Below, piece after piece: positions 8,706-16,289 of a DNA stretch of 64,000 nt. Numbering within the stretch: position 1 is the stretch's first letter; every line of letters starts with the position of its first letter. Below the pieces are notes generated by a model. It did not search any database. It saw only the letters and a list, made by a program, of their open reading frames with translations, and had not been told where the DNA came from. Source of the DNA: Eubacterium sp. (GTDB taxonomy: Bacteria > Bacillota > Clostridia > Lachnospirales > Lachnospiraceae); NCBI GenBank assembly GCA_017430325.1, contig JAFRNE010000032.1:124001-188000 (forward strand). Direction: 5' to 3'. A program made the position numbers and the translations under genes.

Positions 8706-8778
8706 TGGGCCGCCGGGGGCTCGAACCCCGCACACCCTGATTAAGAGTCAGGTGCTCTACCAAATGAGCTAGCGGCCC
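8706..8778 (-). tRNA. tRNA-Lys (anticodon CUU)
   Basis: The minus strand folds as a full cloverleaf of 73 bases. The acceptor stem is GGGCCGC/GCGGCCC with discriminator A, and the D arm has GCTC/GAGC. The anticodon stem CCTGA/TCAGG carries the loop CTCTTAA (anticodon CTT). The T arm is CGGGG-TTCGAGC-CCCCG. The 3' CCA is not encoded (ACG follows). A minus-strand T-run at 8656-8662 could end the transcript. Confidence 0.95.
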
Positions 8779-8923
8779 TAAATTGTTAAGTTTTCAGCGG
8801 TTCTTGCTGAACACTTAATGAATTATATATCAACAATTTCTTAATTGCAACGTTTTTTTTCAATATTTTTTTGTTTCGGCACTTTCTACAAATTGAAGGT
8901 CGGTTTTTGTTAGTCTTTATCAT

Positions 8924-8959
8924 AAAACACCCCATTTTCGAGCTAAAAATGGGGTGTTT
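8924..8959 (-). terminator. Terminator downstream of the lipoprotein gene
   Basis: A near-perfect inverted repeat, AAACACCCCATTTT / AAAATGGGGTGTTT, with a loop of about 7 bases has T-rich sequence on both sides. In the leftward direction it closes the sigma/anti-sigma/lipoprotein cluster. Confidence 0.85.
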
Positions 8960-9042
8960 CAGCATTATTTTACTCTACAACGAACTGATCCATATATTCA
9001 AGATAGTCTCTGCACCATTTGTCCCAGCCTTTAGGAACCCAT

Positions 9043-9450
9043 TCAGCTGTCTTCAAGGAAGGTTATGAAACGGAAGCCGTAATGATAATTCGCCTGATCT
9101 GCATCTCCCGGAATCTCTGAGCCGGCCTCAAAATACATTATAAAGTTATCAGCTTCATAATATGAATGCTTTTCAACTTTTATAATGTCGTCGGCATTTC
9201 CGCTGAACGAAATAGTTGGGGCGGTTATAGGTGCCGCCAGAACCTCGTTTTTTTCTTCCGTGGCATTATTGTTGTCATTAGTAGTAGCTGTATCATCGGA
9301 TGCTTGAACAGTGATTGTCTCCGTACTAGTCTGCTGAGTTTCAGTAGAGATATTGTTTTGCACCTCAGTTTTTTTATCATCCTCCTTCCCGCATGCTGAC
9401 AGCGCGAATACAAATGCACAGCATAGCAGGGCGGCATGAAGTTTTTTCAT
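9043..9450 (-). CDS. Small lipoprotein, probably frameshifted at its C-terminus
   Basis: I start this at the ATG of MKKLHAALLCCAFVFALSAC (9450), which has an AAGGAG ribosome site. The encoded 135-residue protein has a clear lipoprotein signal with lipobox LSAC (Cys about 20). A Thr/Gln/Asn-rich low-complexity linker follows, then a short folded-looking part (KVEKHSYYEADNFIMYFEAG). The frame stops at 9043. One base out of frame, coding-like sequence continues to a stop at 8970-8972 and reads ...TAEWVPKGWDKWCRDYLEY, ending just before the terminator. The original C-terminus was therefore probably lost by a frameshift or small deletion. Function unknown. It sits downstream of an anti-sigma gene and may belong to that regulon. 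Confidence 0.6.
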   Translation of the reverse strand: MKKLHAALLCCAFVFALSACGKEDDKKTEVQNNISTETQQTSTETITVQASDDTATTNDNNNATEEKNEVLAAPITAPTISFSGNADDIIKVEKHSYYEADNFIMYFEAGSEIPGDADQANYHYGFRFITFLEDS

Positions 9451-9505
9451 GATCATTCTCCTTAGGCAAATTATTATCAGATGGTCTTGAAATGAATTGT
9501 CGAAA

Positions 9506-10363
9506 TCAGTCAATATTGATCGTGTCCAGCACCTCGTGTATTTCTTCCTCAGAAAGCTGGGTGAAGGAGATGTATCCATTCGTGCTGTCTGTTGAAAGCA
9601 TTACATAGGTGGTTGTCTTTTCATGATCTTCTTCCGAAATGATCTCATCAACAAGGTAGAACTCAGTTCCTGAAGCGGCTTCATATGTTCTTTCGTTAGA
9701 GGTATTTTCCAGCTTGATGCTGTAGGCAGCATCTTCAGCTATATTGCTGAGGGTCTTATCCTGAAGGACGGTGAAATATCCGCTGTTATAAACAAAGCTT
9801 GCGGAAAGATTTTTTGAGCTATAGCCGTCAGGACCTTCGGTGAAGCTGTAGCTTGCGCCGTCGGAATCGAGAGCATATTCCTTAGTGAAGTTCATACCAA
9901 GCTCTGATTCAGCTTCCGCAGCACTATATGAATCGAAAATATACTGTATCGTGGTGTAGCCATTAACCTCTGAAACAGTTTTGGAGATCCAGCTGTTTTC
10001 GTCGGTTCCGACTTCTGAAGAGATGATATTTGTTGTAACCGGCTCTTCAGTATTACTGATGGCATCGTCCTGAATATAGTCCTCGTTACCAACAGAAATC
10101 GCGTGATCCGTAACGACCGGCTTCTTCAGAGCCTTCACAGCTGCGTAAACACCGGCGGAGCCGACGCAGAATATAGCAACTGCAATGACTGCGGCTTTCG
10201 GAAGTATATACCACTTTCGAAGGCCTTCTTTATATGATCTGCCTTCACTATTCTTTTGCCCTGAAAGGATCTTTTTATTCAGTTCATCGGATGGTTCGTA
10301 AACCGGGCGGAGAGCTTTCCCTAAAAGCTCGTCAAAGTTTTTTCTTTCTTCTATCTCATTCAT
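9506..10363 (-). CDS. Membrane anti-sigma factor-like protein
   Basis: This 285-residue protein overlaps the end of the ECF sigma factor gene by 8 bp, the usual layout of a sigma/anti-sigma pair. Residues 1-50 are hydrophilic and presumably cytoplasmic. One membrane segment spans about 52-72 (PKAAVIAVAIFCVGSAGVYA). The remaining 210 residues would be outside the cell and resemble DUF4367-like sensor domains in composition: acidic, Ser/Tyr-rich, with repeated SYSFTEG-like strands. No zinc-binding ZAS motif (HxxxCxxC) is visible. The anti-sigma role is inferred from context and topology. What it senses is unknown. Confidence 0.7.
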   Translation of the reverse strand: MNEIEERKNFDELLGKALRPVYEPSDELNKKILSGQKNSEGRSYKEGLRKWYILPKAAVIAVAIFCVGSAGVYAAVKALKKPVVTDHAISVGNEDYIQDDAISNTEEPVTTNIISSEVGTDENSWISKTVSEVNGYTTIQYIFDSYSAAEAESELGMNFTKEYALDSDGASYSFTEGPDGYSSKNLSASFVYNSGYFTVLQDKTLSNIAEDAAYSIKLENTSNERTYEAASGTEFYLVDEIISEEDHEKTTTYVMLSTDSTNGYISFTQLSEEEIHEVLDTINID

Positions 10364-10865
10364 ACCGTGTCAGCCTCTCTTTCAATCTGATTTTTGCGTT
10401 ATGGAGTCTGCTTTTTACCGTTCCCACCGGGATATTTAAAGCGGTGGAAATATCTTCCATCGACAGCTCCTCCATATAGAACATCAGGATGACCACGCGG
10501 AATTTGTCCGGCAGACCTTGAACCTCAAGCCTTAGCTGCTGCAGATATTCCTTATGTAATGCCTCATCCTCAACAGAAGAGAGGGTATCCGGAAGTTCCA
10601 TCTCGGAAATATCCTGGAAGCAGACGGTGTCGGCCTTCCTGCAGCGCCAAAGGTATTTGCGCCTCTGGTTATTCCAGAGATTCGTTGCGATCGTGATCAG
10701 ATAGCTCTTTGGATTCCTGTCCGGATCTATCGTGTCTTTTTCAAATGCAGTAAGAAAAGTCTGCTGATACAGATCGTCAGCTGAGTATTTGTCCCCTGTA
10801 AGATAAATACAATAGGAATAGATGTCCCTGCCATATTCATTTATATACTTTTCAAGTTCTGCCAT
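10356..10865 (-). CDS. ECF-type RNA polymerase sigma factor
   Basis: Region 2 is visible as YSADDLYQQTFLTAFEK followed by PKSYLITIATNLWNNQRRK. Region 4 reads LPDKFRVVILMFYMEELSMEDISTALNIP and ends with the typical VGTVKSRLHNAKIRLKERL. I start it at MAELEKYINEYG (10865; 169 residues), because the upstream extension is Arg-rich and not family-like. It is translationally coupled to the anti-sigma gene downstream. Autoregulation is likely for this family, but no promoter could be defined from one copy. Confidence 0.88.
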   Translation of the reverse strand: MAELEKYINEYGRDIYSYCIYLTGDKYSADDLYQQTFLTAFEKDTIDPDRNPKSYLITIATNLWNNQRRKYLWRCRKADTVCFQDISEMELPDTLSSVEDEALHKEYLQQLRLEVQGLPDKFRVVILMFYMEELSMEDISTALNIPVGTVKSRLHNAKIRLKERLTRYE

Positions 10866-11000
10866 ATTCTGGCTGTCTTCCTGACTCAGAAGTCGGTGCC
10901 GGATCATCCGGCGCGGCCTTCTGAAACTGATCGTGCACAAACTGTTTTCACTTATATATTTTCACGTAATGAGATAGAGTTCATTTTTTATAAAAATTCC

Positions 11001-11029
11001 TAAAACAAATGCGCCCTGTTCCGGACGCA
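11001..11029 (-). terminator. Terminator downstream of trmB
   Basis: In the leftward direction TGCGTCC-GGAACA-GGGCGCA (stem with one G-T pair) is followed by ATTTGTTTTA, a moderate intrinsic terminator just past the trmB stop codon. Confidence 0.65.
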
Positions 11030-11058
11030 CTTATTACTTATGGATTATTCAAGTATAA

Positions 11059-11721
11059 CTAATCAGTTTTTACAGCGCCTTCCGGTGGGAAAGCTACAAG
11101 TCTGCAGATAGGATTGCCCATTTCGGAGAATTTCTTCTCGTACTCGGTCATGATATTTCCTTCAACATATTCGGAATGGTGAAGGTCTCTGGTGCTGTTT
11201 TCAAGCTTCCAGCCGGCTTCCTTAACCTCAACCAGCGAGAAATCAAACAGAGAAACATTATCGGTCTTGAAGGTGATACCGCCGCCAGGGGCAAGGATAC
11301 CCTCGTATCTCTTAAGGAACTGCCTTGAAGTGAGCCTTCTCTTGGCATGTCTGTCCTTCGGCCATGGATCTGAGAAGTTGAGGTAGATATAAGCAACCTC
11401 GCCCTTATCAAATACATTTTCGATATATTCTGCTTCCATTCTTATGAAATACAGGTTCTGCATCTCAGGCTCCTGTATCCTTTTCTCAACGGCGCGGATC
11501 AGAACGCTGGAGTATTTTTCTATTCCGATATAATTGATATTTGGATTGCGTCTTGCGAGCTCCATGATAAATGTGCCCTTGCCCATACCGATCTCGATGT
11601 GGATAGGGTTGTTATTTCCGAAGAATTCGTGCCATTTGCCCTTCATTCCTTCGGCATCCTTTATTGTATATTCACTTTCCGCAATGGCTTCTCTTGAGCC
11701 TGGAACATTCTTAAGTCTCAT
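11059..11721 (-). CDS. trmB: tRNA (guanine-46-N7)-methyltransferase
   Basis: This SAM-dependent enzyme methylates G46 in the tRNA variable loop. It is 220 residues, the normal length. The SAM-binding motif is IHIEIGMGKGTFI, followed by NYIGIEKYSSVL. The family signature LNFSDPWPKDRHAKRRL is complete and gives the catalytic Asp. The C-terminus carries the TEYEKKF motif. A CGGAGG ribosome site precedes the ATG. Its right-hand neighbour on the same strand is a radical SAM gene about 100 bp upstream, so cotranscription is possible. Confidence 0.96.
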   Translation of the reverse strand: MRLKNVPGSREAIAESEYTIKDAEGMKGKWHEFFGNNNPIHIEIGMGKGTFIMELARRNPNINYIGIEKYSSVLIRAVEKRIQEPEMQNLYFIRMEAEYIENVFDKGEVAYIYLNFSDPWPKDRHAKRRLTSRQFLKRYEGILAPGGGITFKTDNVSLFDFSLVEVKEAGWKLENSTRDLHHSEYVEGNIMTEYEKKFSEMGNPICRLVAFPPEGAVKTD

Positions 11722-11820
11722 AGTTTCCTCCGAACCTTATCATTTAGTAATTGCTTTATTTGGTAATTGCCGAGGTGCGCCCCGGCAGGAAATATATCAC
11801 ATACGACACAGTATATCTGA

Positions 11821-12855
11821 CTATTGGGCATTGCGCAATGCTTTATTGATGGTATTAAGAACCCTCTTTTTGTCGGCGCTCCACTGTGGCTCGACGAGCA
11901 GCTTCTTTGGACCGTCACCGGTCAGGCGGTGGATCACAATCTCCTCAGGCAGAAGACTGATGCAATTCATGAGAACCTCCGTGTATTCCTCGAGGCTCAT
12001 GATGTGAAACGGTTTTTCAAGGTATTCGTCATACAGCCTGGTGCCTTTTAATATATGAAGCAGCTGGAGCTTGATGCCGTCAAGCTGTGGTTCGAGCTTT
12101 GTAAGATAACGTACGGTTTCATACATATCTTCATGGGTTTCGCCGGGAAGTCCAAGGATAACGTGAGTTATGACAGTTAGTCCTGCGGCCTTCAGCCTGT
12201 GGTAGGTCTCTTCAAATACATCCAGAGTATAGCAGCGGTTTATCCGTTCAGCGGTCTTTTCATGGATGGTCTGCAGTCCCAGCTCGATCCAGACAGGTTT
12301 TATCTTATTTAATTCGGCGAGAAAGCTGAGCATCTCCTCGGAAATACAGTCCGGACGTGTTCCGATCGAAAGGATGACTATCTCCGGACGGTTTATCGTA
12401 TCGGTATAAAGAGCCTTCAGGGTATCGAAGTCTCCGTAGGTATTTGTAAAGGATTGGAAATATGCGATATATCGACGATCCTCCGGTTTAATCTTAGAGG
12501 ATATCTTTGCGTCGACCAGCTTTCGTGCATATTCGATCTGATCATCTATGGATGTTATTGTTGAATGAGCTGAAGCACCTATGGAGTTTATTATTGAATG
12601 AGCTGATGCACCGGTTTGAAAAGTTGTATTGGCCTGCGAAACTGCAGTGGTCCGATCATTATGAGTATCGCCGCAGTTAGAAAGTGGCGCAGAAAAATCA
12701 CCGGATCCGCCTTCTGAGCAGAAGGTACAGCCGCCGGTTCCCTTGGTTCCGTCGCGATTTGGACAGGTATTACAGCCGCTCTGTAAAGAGAGCTTGTAGA
12801 TCTTCTGCCCGTAGGTTTTCTTCAATTCGTCTGAGATGAGCCTGATCTGTTTCAT
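11821..12855 (-). CDS. Radical SAM protein, YhcC / TIGR01212 type
   Basis: This protein belongs to the TIGR01212 radical SAM family, whose reaction is not established. The N-terminus has the family Cys cluster CNTCPNRDGTKGTGGCTFC, of which three Cys should hold a 4Fe-4S cluster. The PVWIELGLQT and HVILGLPGET motifs of the radical SAM barrel follow. At about residues 65-110 there is a Ser/Thr-rich insertion with an 11-residue tandem repeat (GASAHSIINSI / GASAHSTITSI) that relatives would not be expected to have. The ribosome site is GAGG, 8 bases before the ATG. It lies upstream of trmB on the same strand. Homologues often sit near tRNA-modification genes. Confidence 0.85.
   Translation of the reverse strand: MKQIRLISDELKKTYGQKIYKLSLQSGCNTCPNRDGTKGTGGCTFCSEGGSGDFSAPLSNCGDTHNDRTTAVSQANTTFQTGASAHSIINSIGASAHSTITSIDDQIEYARKLVDAKISSKIKPEDRRYIAYFQSFTNTYGDFDTLKALYTDTINRPEIVILSIGTRPDCISEEMLSFLAELNKIKPVWIELGLQTIHEKTAERINRCYTLDVFEETYHRLKAAGLTVITHVILGLPGETHEDMYETVRYLTKLEPQLDGIKLQLLHILKGTRLYDEYLEKPFHIMSLEEYTEVLMNCISLLPEEIVIHRLTGDGPKKLLVEPQWSADKKRVLNTINKALRNAQ
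12548..12613. repeat. 33-bp in-frame tandem duplication inside the radical SAM gene
   Basis: Bases 12548-12580 and 12581-12613 are adjacent copies differing at 5 of 33 positions and sharing TTGAATGAGCTGA. They encode the GASAHS repeat. The unit is a multiple of three, so the frame is kept. Confidence 0.85.
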
Positions 12856-12939
12856 TTGCCTCTATATTTTCCTATATTGAAGGAATGATTGGTATTTATC
12901 TGATATAACTATATAACTGTCGCCGGTTATAGGCAATAT

Positions 12940-12980
12940 AAAAAGGAAGCTCTCCGGCGATGCCTTAAAGCTTCCTTTTT
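12940..12980 (-). terminator. Terminator downstream of the zinc-ribbon membrane protein
   Basis: AAAAAGGAAGCT and AGCTTCCTTTTT pair as a 12-bp stem around a 17-base loop. The T-run on the minus strand places it as the end of the 13002-13574 gene. Confidence 0.85.
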
Positions 12981-13001
12981 ATATTTAAACCAATGCTTAG
13001 A

Positions 13002-13574
13002 TTAGTTCTTGCTTGACATTGTTTCAAGAACAGCCTTTGCGAAAAGGATGATAAGTCCGATTAATACGAACCACCAAGCGATTCCGTAATGAGAGCTACC
13101 CATGCTACCAAGAGCCTTTGCAGCGTCTCTTACTTCCTTAACGTGCTTGTTAACTGTTCCGAGAATGAAAGCAAGAAGTCCTAATGCAGGGAGGTAGAAC
13201 TGATAGAATGGAAGACCCTTAACAGCATCACCTACAGCTGGAACATACTCGATAGCGATTGTTCCTGCAGCAACGATGAGAAGGATAATAGCCCATAACT
13301 TTAAGATTCCACCGTCTGAAGCCCAAAGACCAAAGCCCTCTGACTCTGAGATTCCCATGAAAGAAATCTTAGCAACATACCACTTTGGAAGGAACGATCC
13401 AAGGAATACAAGAGCGGCACCAGCAATTGCTCCGAACTTGGTTACATAACCAACTACAGGATTTGAAGATGCGCCAGCTGAAAATCCCTGGTTTGCATTC
13501 ATAACAGGTGCGCCGCAATTTGGACAATTTGGAGCTCCATCCATAATCTCTGCCCCACAGTTATTACATCTCAT
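13002..13574 (-). CDS. Zinc-ribbon protein with multiple membrane segments
   Basis: This 190-residue protein starts with a zinc ribbon, MRCNNCGAEIMDGAPNCPNC (two CxxC pairs). Four hydrophobic segments follow (about residues 45-65, 85-105, 120-140 and 160-180), the last ending LIILFAKAVLETMSSKN. The N-terminal ribbon would be cytoplasmic. The function is unknown. It shares its architecture and the MRCN.CG...GAP.CP.CG start with the gene at 15070-16065. A strong AGGAGGAAAAAGT ribosome site precedes the ATG. It has its own terminator and appears monocistronic. Confidence 0.75.
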   Translation of the reverse strand: MRCNNCGAEIMDGAPNCPNCGAPVMNANQGFSAGASSNPVVGYVTKFGAIAGAALVFLGSFLPKWYVAKISFMGISESEGFGLWASDGGILKLWAIILLIVAAGTIAIEYVPAVGDAVKGLPFYQFYLPALGLLAFILGTVNKHVKEVRDAAKALGSMGSSHYGIAWWFVLIGLIILFAKAVLETMSSKN

Positions 13575-13819
13575 ACTTTTTCCTCCTTTTGGAATAGACA
13601 GCGTCTTTCACTGTCAATATAAAGATAAGCATAGTTTGAATTACTCAAACCAAAGTCAGAATATCATATTTTTTTTGCAATTTCAACTATTAGCGTTATT
13701 TATTTTTCATACATTCTATGTTATAGTAGTGTTTATAGGCGTATTTGCCTGATAAAATATAAAAAATGGGTCGAGAGCAGTTAAAAAACCCATAAATTTC
13801 AAGCTCGGAGGGAAGAAAA

Positions 13820-14215
13820 ATGGAAGGCAAGAAGAAAGGGCCTCTTATTATAGGTATCATTTCGGGAGTTGTCATTGTAGCATCGATCGTTATCGCGATA
13901 CTGTATTTTACAGGAGTTATCGGAAATAAAGGTCGTAACGGTACTTATGAAGGAACCGTTTCAATGTATGGCTACGATGTTGCTGTTACCATTAAGATTG
14001 ATGGTGAGGACGGAGAGCTGAGGATGCATTATCCAGATGATGCTGAATCGCAGGATTATGTTCAGAGCTTCATCGCTTCATGGGATGGTGACACACTTAA
14101 GATGAATGCAGGTGGAAATATTCTTAAGGCAAAATACAGTGACAAGAATGATACACTCACTATTGCCGGAGGAGATTTCCTTGGAGCTGACATAGTTGTC
14201 GGAAAGAAGAAATAA
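13820..14215 (+). CDS. Small single-pass membrane protein of unknown function
   Basis: This 131-residue protein has a basic MEGKKKGP start, one membrane segment (about residues 8-30) and an extracellular beta-rich domain (TYEGTVSMYGYDVAVTIKID...) that ends in Lys residues. The outer domain looks like the small sheet domains that often follow zinc-ribbon/TM modules in Lachnospiraceae, but no family can be named. The ribosome site is TCGGAGGGAAGAAAA. The next gene begins within 45 bp, and the two form a short operon ending at the terminator at 14939. Confidence 0.65.
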   Translation: MEGKKKGPLIIGIISGVVIVASIVIAILYFTGVIGNKGRNGTYEGTVSMYGYDVAVTIKIDGEDGELRMHYPDDAESQDYVQSFIASWDGDTLKMNAGGNILKAKYSDKNDTLTIAGGDFLGADIVVGKKK

Positions 14216-14259
14216 TGCTGTTTTTGCTTAAAAAACTGTTTTTCGGGAGGAGGAACAAC

Positions 14260-14928
14260 ATGTCTAGGAAGGAAAGCAGTGACAGAGATGTGACCGTAAA
14301 TAAGATAAAGCTGATAAGAACGGCAATAATCGCGGTCGTAGTTCTGTTCTTCTTAATTGTTGTTATAAAGAAGATAGATGCATATATAGATGCAAAGAAG
14401 AAACCTGCGCTTTCGGCAGAAAAGCTCACCGAACAGCTGGTAGCCTGCAGCGATCTGACTGCGGCGGAGATCATCTATAACGGTGTTGTAAGATTTGAAG
14501 AGGACGGAATTCCTCTTATAAATGAAAACAGCTTCCTTATGATGTATTCGGCAAGAGTTAAGGCGGGTATTGATATTTCCCAGGTTAAGGTTAATGTCAC
14601 AAGTAACAAGGTTATCGTTACTCTTCCTGAGGTTACAGTTCAGGAGCTGATAATTGATACCGATACGTTGGAATTCTATGATGTAAGTACTTCACTTTTC
14701 AATCAGACACAGCAGAGCGATGTTGTTGTAGCTGTTAATTACGCAAAAGAAGATGTAAGAAAGAATGCAGATATTCCGGGACTGCTGGCAAAGGCTAAGG
14801 AGCAGACGGAGATCCTTATAAGAGGACTTCTTACTGATGCGGCAGGCGACAGAGAGCTCATCATCAGATATGTGGATGAGGTTAATGACGACGAAGAAGA
14901 TAGTACAGATACTAAGAAACAGAAATAA
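14260..14928 (+). CDS. DUF4230 family membrane protein
   Basis: I start it at ATG 14260, which follows GGGAGGAGGAACAAC; the open frame extends back to 14215 but has no ribosome site. The 222-residue protein has one membrane segment (about residues 18-38) and a large outer domain. The domain order (ITVELPEVTVQEL-like strands, then a long helix with AKEQTEILIRGLL) resembles the DUF4230 family, whose function is unknown. The C-terminus is acidic (DEVNDDEEDSTD). It is cotranscribed with the small membrane protein upstream. Confidence 0.72.
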   Translation: MSRKESSDRDVTVNKIKLIRTAIIAVVVLFFLIVVIKKIDAYIDAKKKPALSAEKLTEQLVACSDLTAAEIIYNGVVRFEEDGIPLINENSFLMMYSARVKAGIDISQVKVNVTSNKVIVTLPEVTVQELIIDTDTLEFYDVSTSLFNQTQQSDVVVAVNYAKEDVRKNADIPGLLAKAKEQTEILIRGLLTDAAGDRELIIRYVDEVNDDEEDSTDTKKQK

Positions 14929-14938
14929 TGATGATCAG

Positions 14939-14970
14939 GCAGCTTCCGTAAGCGGGAGCTGCTTTTTTTT
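14939..14970 (+). terminator. Terminator of the 13820-14928 operon
   Basis: GCAGCTTCC and GGGAGCTGC form a 9-bp stem (one G-T pair) followed directly by eight T residues. Confidence 0.92.
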
Positions 14971-15015
14971 ATGCAGAGAATGATCGGGCGGACGAAAAAC
15001 GGAAATACAAAAGTA

Positions 15016-15048
15016 TAAAAAACACGGACAAGGTTATCCTTGTCCGTG
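15016..15048 (-). terminator. Terminator of the glutamine-rich zinc-ribbon gene
   Basis: CACGGACAAGG / CCTTGTCCGTG is a perfect 11-bp stem with a 4-base loop. On the minus strand it is followed by TTTTTTATAC, so it ends the 15070-16065 gene. Confidence 0.92.
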
Positions 15049-15069
15049 AGATAAATCGTTATTAAGCAA

Positions 15070-16065
15070 CTACATTGGCTGCTGTGGATTCTGTGGTGGC
15101 TGCTGCTGGCCATACTGCTGAGGCTGCTGAGTAAACTGCTGTGGCTGGCCATACTGCTGCTGAGGCTGCTGAGCGAACTGCTGTGGCTGGCCATACTGCT
15201 GCTGAGGCTGTTGAGGCTGTTGAGGCTGCTGAGCAAACTGCTGTGGCTGACCATAATTCTGAGGGTTGATAGGCTGAGCAAACTGCTGAGCAGGACGCTG
15301 ATAAGCGTAAGCCTGTGAAGCCTGACGAACTCTCTTCTCGCCTGTGTGGAAGTTCTGACCCTTAATCAGACAAACGATAGGTCTGACGAAGAGAAGGAGA
15401 ATACCAACAAGTGAGAACCACCATGAAATATTAAAGTGTACAGAGACCATAGAACTAGCTTTGGCTGCCTTAAATGCATCCTGGATATCTCCATTGAATG
15501 TCTCGATGAAGAAAAGGATAAGAATGGCAACAGGTGCGTAGAACTCTGAGCCCGGAAGTCTTGTAAGACCTGTAAGGTTAACTCCAGGAATTACATTAAA
15601 TACTACAAGATATCTGAAGAGAAGCCAAACACCTAAGATGATGGTCATTACTCCACAGAACTTAACGAAGCCGCTCAGACCTTCTGCAAAGAGACCGTAT
15701 GACTCACTTGCATTGTTGTAGCTGCTTGACATATGTATCCAAGCCGGGATACATGCGAAAAGGAATACGAAGAATGCTCCGATGAAAGAGCAGAGCATTG
15801 TATAGTCTCCTCTGAGTCTCTGAGAGAATGGACCTCCTGCATAATAATATACAGCCGGCTTTGGTGGATATGGATTACCATATGGCTGCTGATACTGTCC
15901 CTGAGGGCCGCCGAAATTCTGTGGTCCTGGGAATCCCTGAGGTGGTGCCTGATACTGCTGCTGTGACTGAGGCTGTGCCTGATACTGCTGAGGAGCAGGT
16001 GTGCCACATACAGGGCAAGCAGGTGCACCCATCGGTATTTCATTACCGCACTGATTACATCTCAT
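15070..16065 (-). CDS. Zinc-ribbon membrane protein with Pro/Gln-rich N- and C-terminal tails
   Basis: This 331-residue protein starts with a zinc ribbon (MRCNQCGNEIPMGAPACPVC). A Pro/Gln/Tyr-rich linker (about residues 25-75) comes next, then four membrane segments between about 85 and 225. A second Pro/Gln-rich tail (245-331) is built from a 14-residue repeat like QQYGQPQQFAQQPQ. Both tails should be cytoplasmic. The core resembles the shorter 13002-13574 protein. The low-complexity tails look like flexible or self-associating segments; this is inference. The ribosome site is TAGGAGGAAAAAAGT. It is monocistronic with its own terminator. Confidence 0.75.
   Translation of the reverse strand: MRCNQCGNEIPMGAPACPVCGTPAPQQYQAQPQSQQQYQAPPQGFPGPQNFGGPQGQYQQPYGNPYPPKPAVYYYAGGPFSQRLRGDYTMLCSFIGAFFVFLFACIPAWIHMSSSYNNASESYGLFAEGLSGFVKFCGVMTIILGVWLLFRYLVVFNVIPGVNLTGLTRLPGSEFYAPVAILILFFIETFNGDIQDAFKAAKASSMVSVHFNISWWFSLVGILLLFVRPIVCLIKGQNFHTGEKRVRQASQAYAYQRPAQQFAQPINPQNYGQPQQFAQQPQQPQQPQQQYGQPQQFAQQPQQQYGQPQQFTQQPQQYGQQQPPQNPQQPM
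15120..15258. repeat. 42-bp tandem repeats encoding the Gln-rich tail
   Basis: Units begin GAGGCTGCTGAG at 15120 and 15162, exactly 42 bp apart. A third copy from 15204 carries a small internal expansion of GAGGCTGTT units. The repeat keeps frame (14 codons). Confidence 0.85.
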
Positions 16066-16289
16066 ACTTTTTTCCTCCTATAATTTCATTGACTAGGATT
16101 AGTCTAGATATGCAATTTATTGCACTTTTTCAATATATTCATTATTGCAAAAATACATAAAAAAAGCAACTGTTTTTGTGCTTATTATGGGCTGATGTTG
16201 ATATTTATTATCTTTTGGATTATCATTGAAAATATTAGTGATTCGTTTAGGTATTTTTATGGATTTAGTTTTGATCAGGAGGTACTTCC

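Noticed and set aside
8533..8772. Rightward 79-codon reading frame
   Set aside because: It lies across the tRNA-Lys gene and a hairpin, has no ribosome site and no family resemblance; the tRNA explains the sequence.
11534..12051. Rightward frames across trmB and the radical SAM gene
   Set aside because: They lie antisense to well-supported genes and have no ribosome sites.
15120..15258. Possible CRISPR-like array
   Set aside because: The repeats are contiguous, in frame and without unique spacers; they encode the protein tail.
14739..15281. Ser/Leu-rich 180-codon frame on the minus strand
   Set aside because: It is the out-of-frame reading of the Gln-rich repeat and of the DUF4230 gene; the composition is an artefact of CTG-rich repeats.
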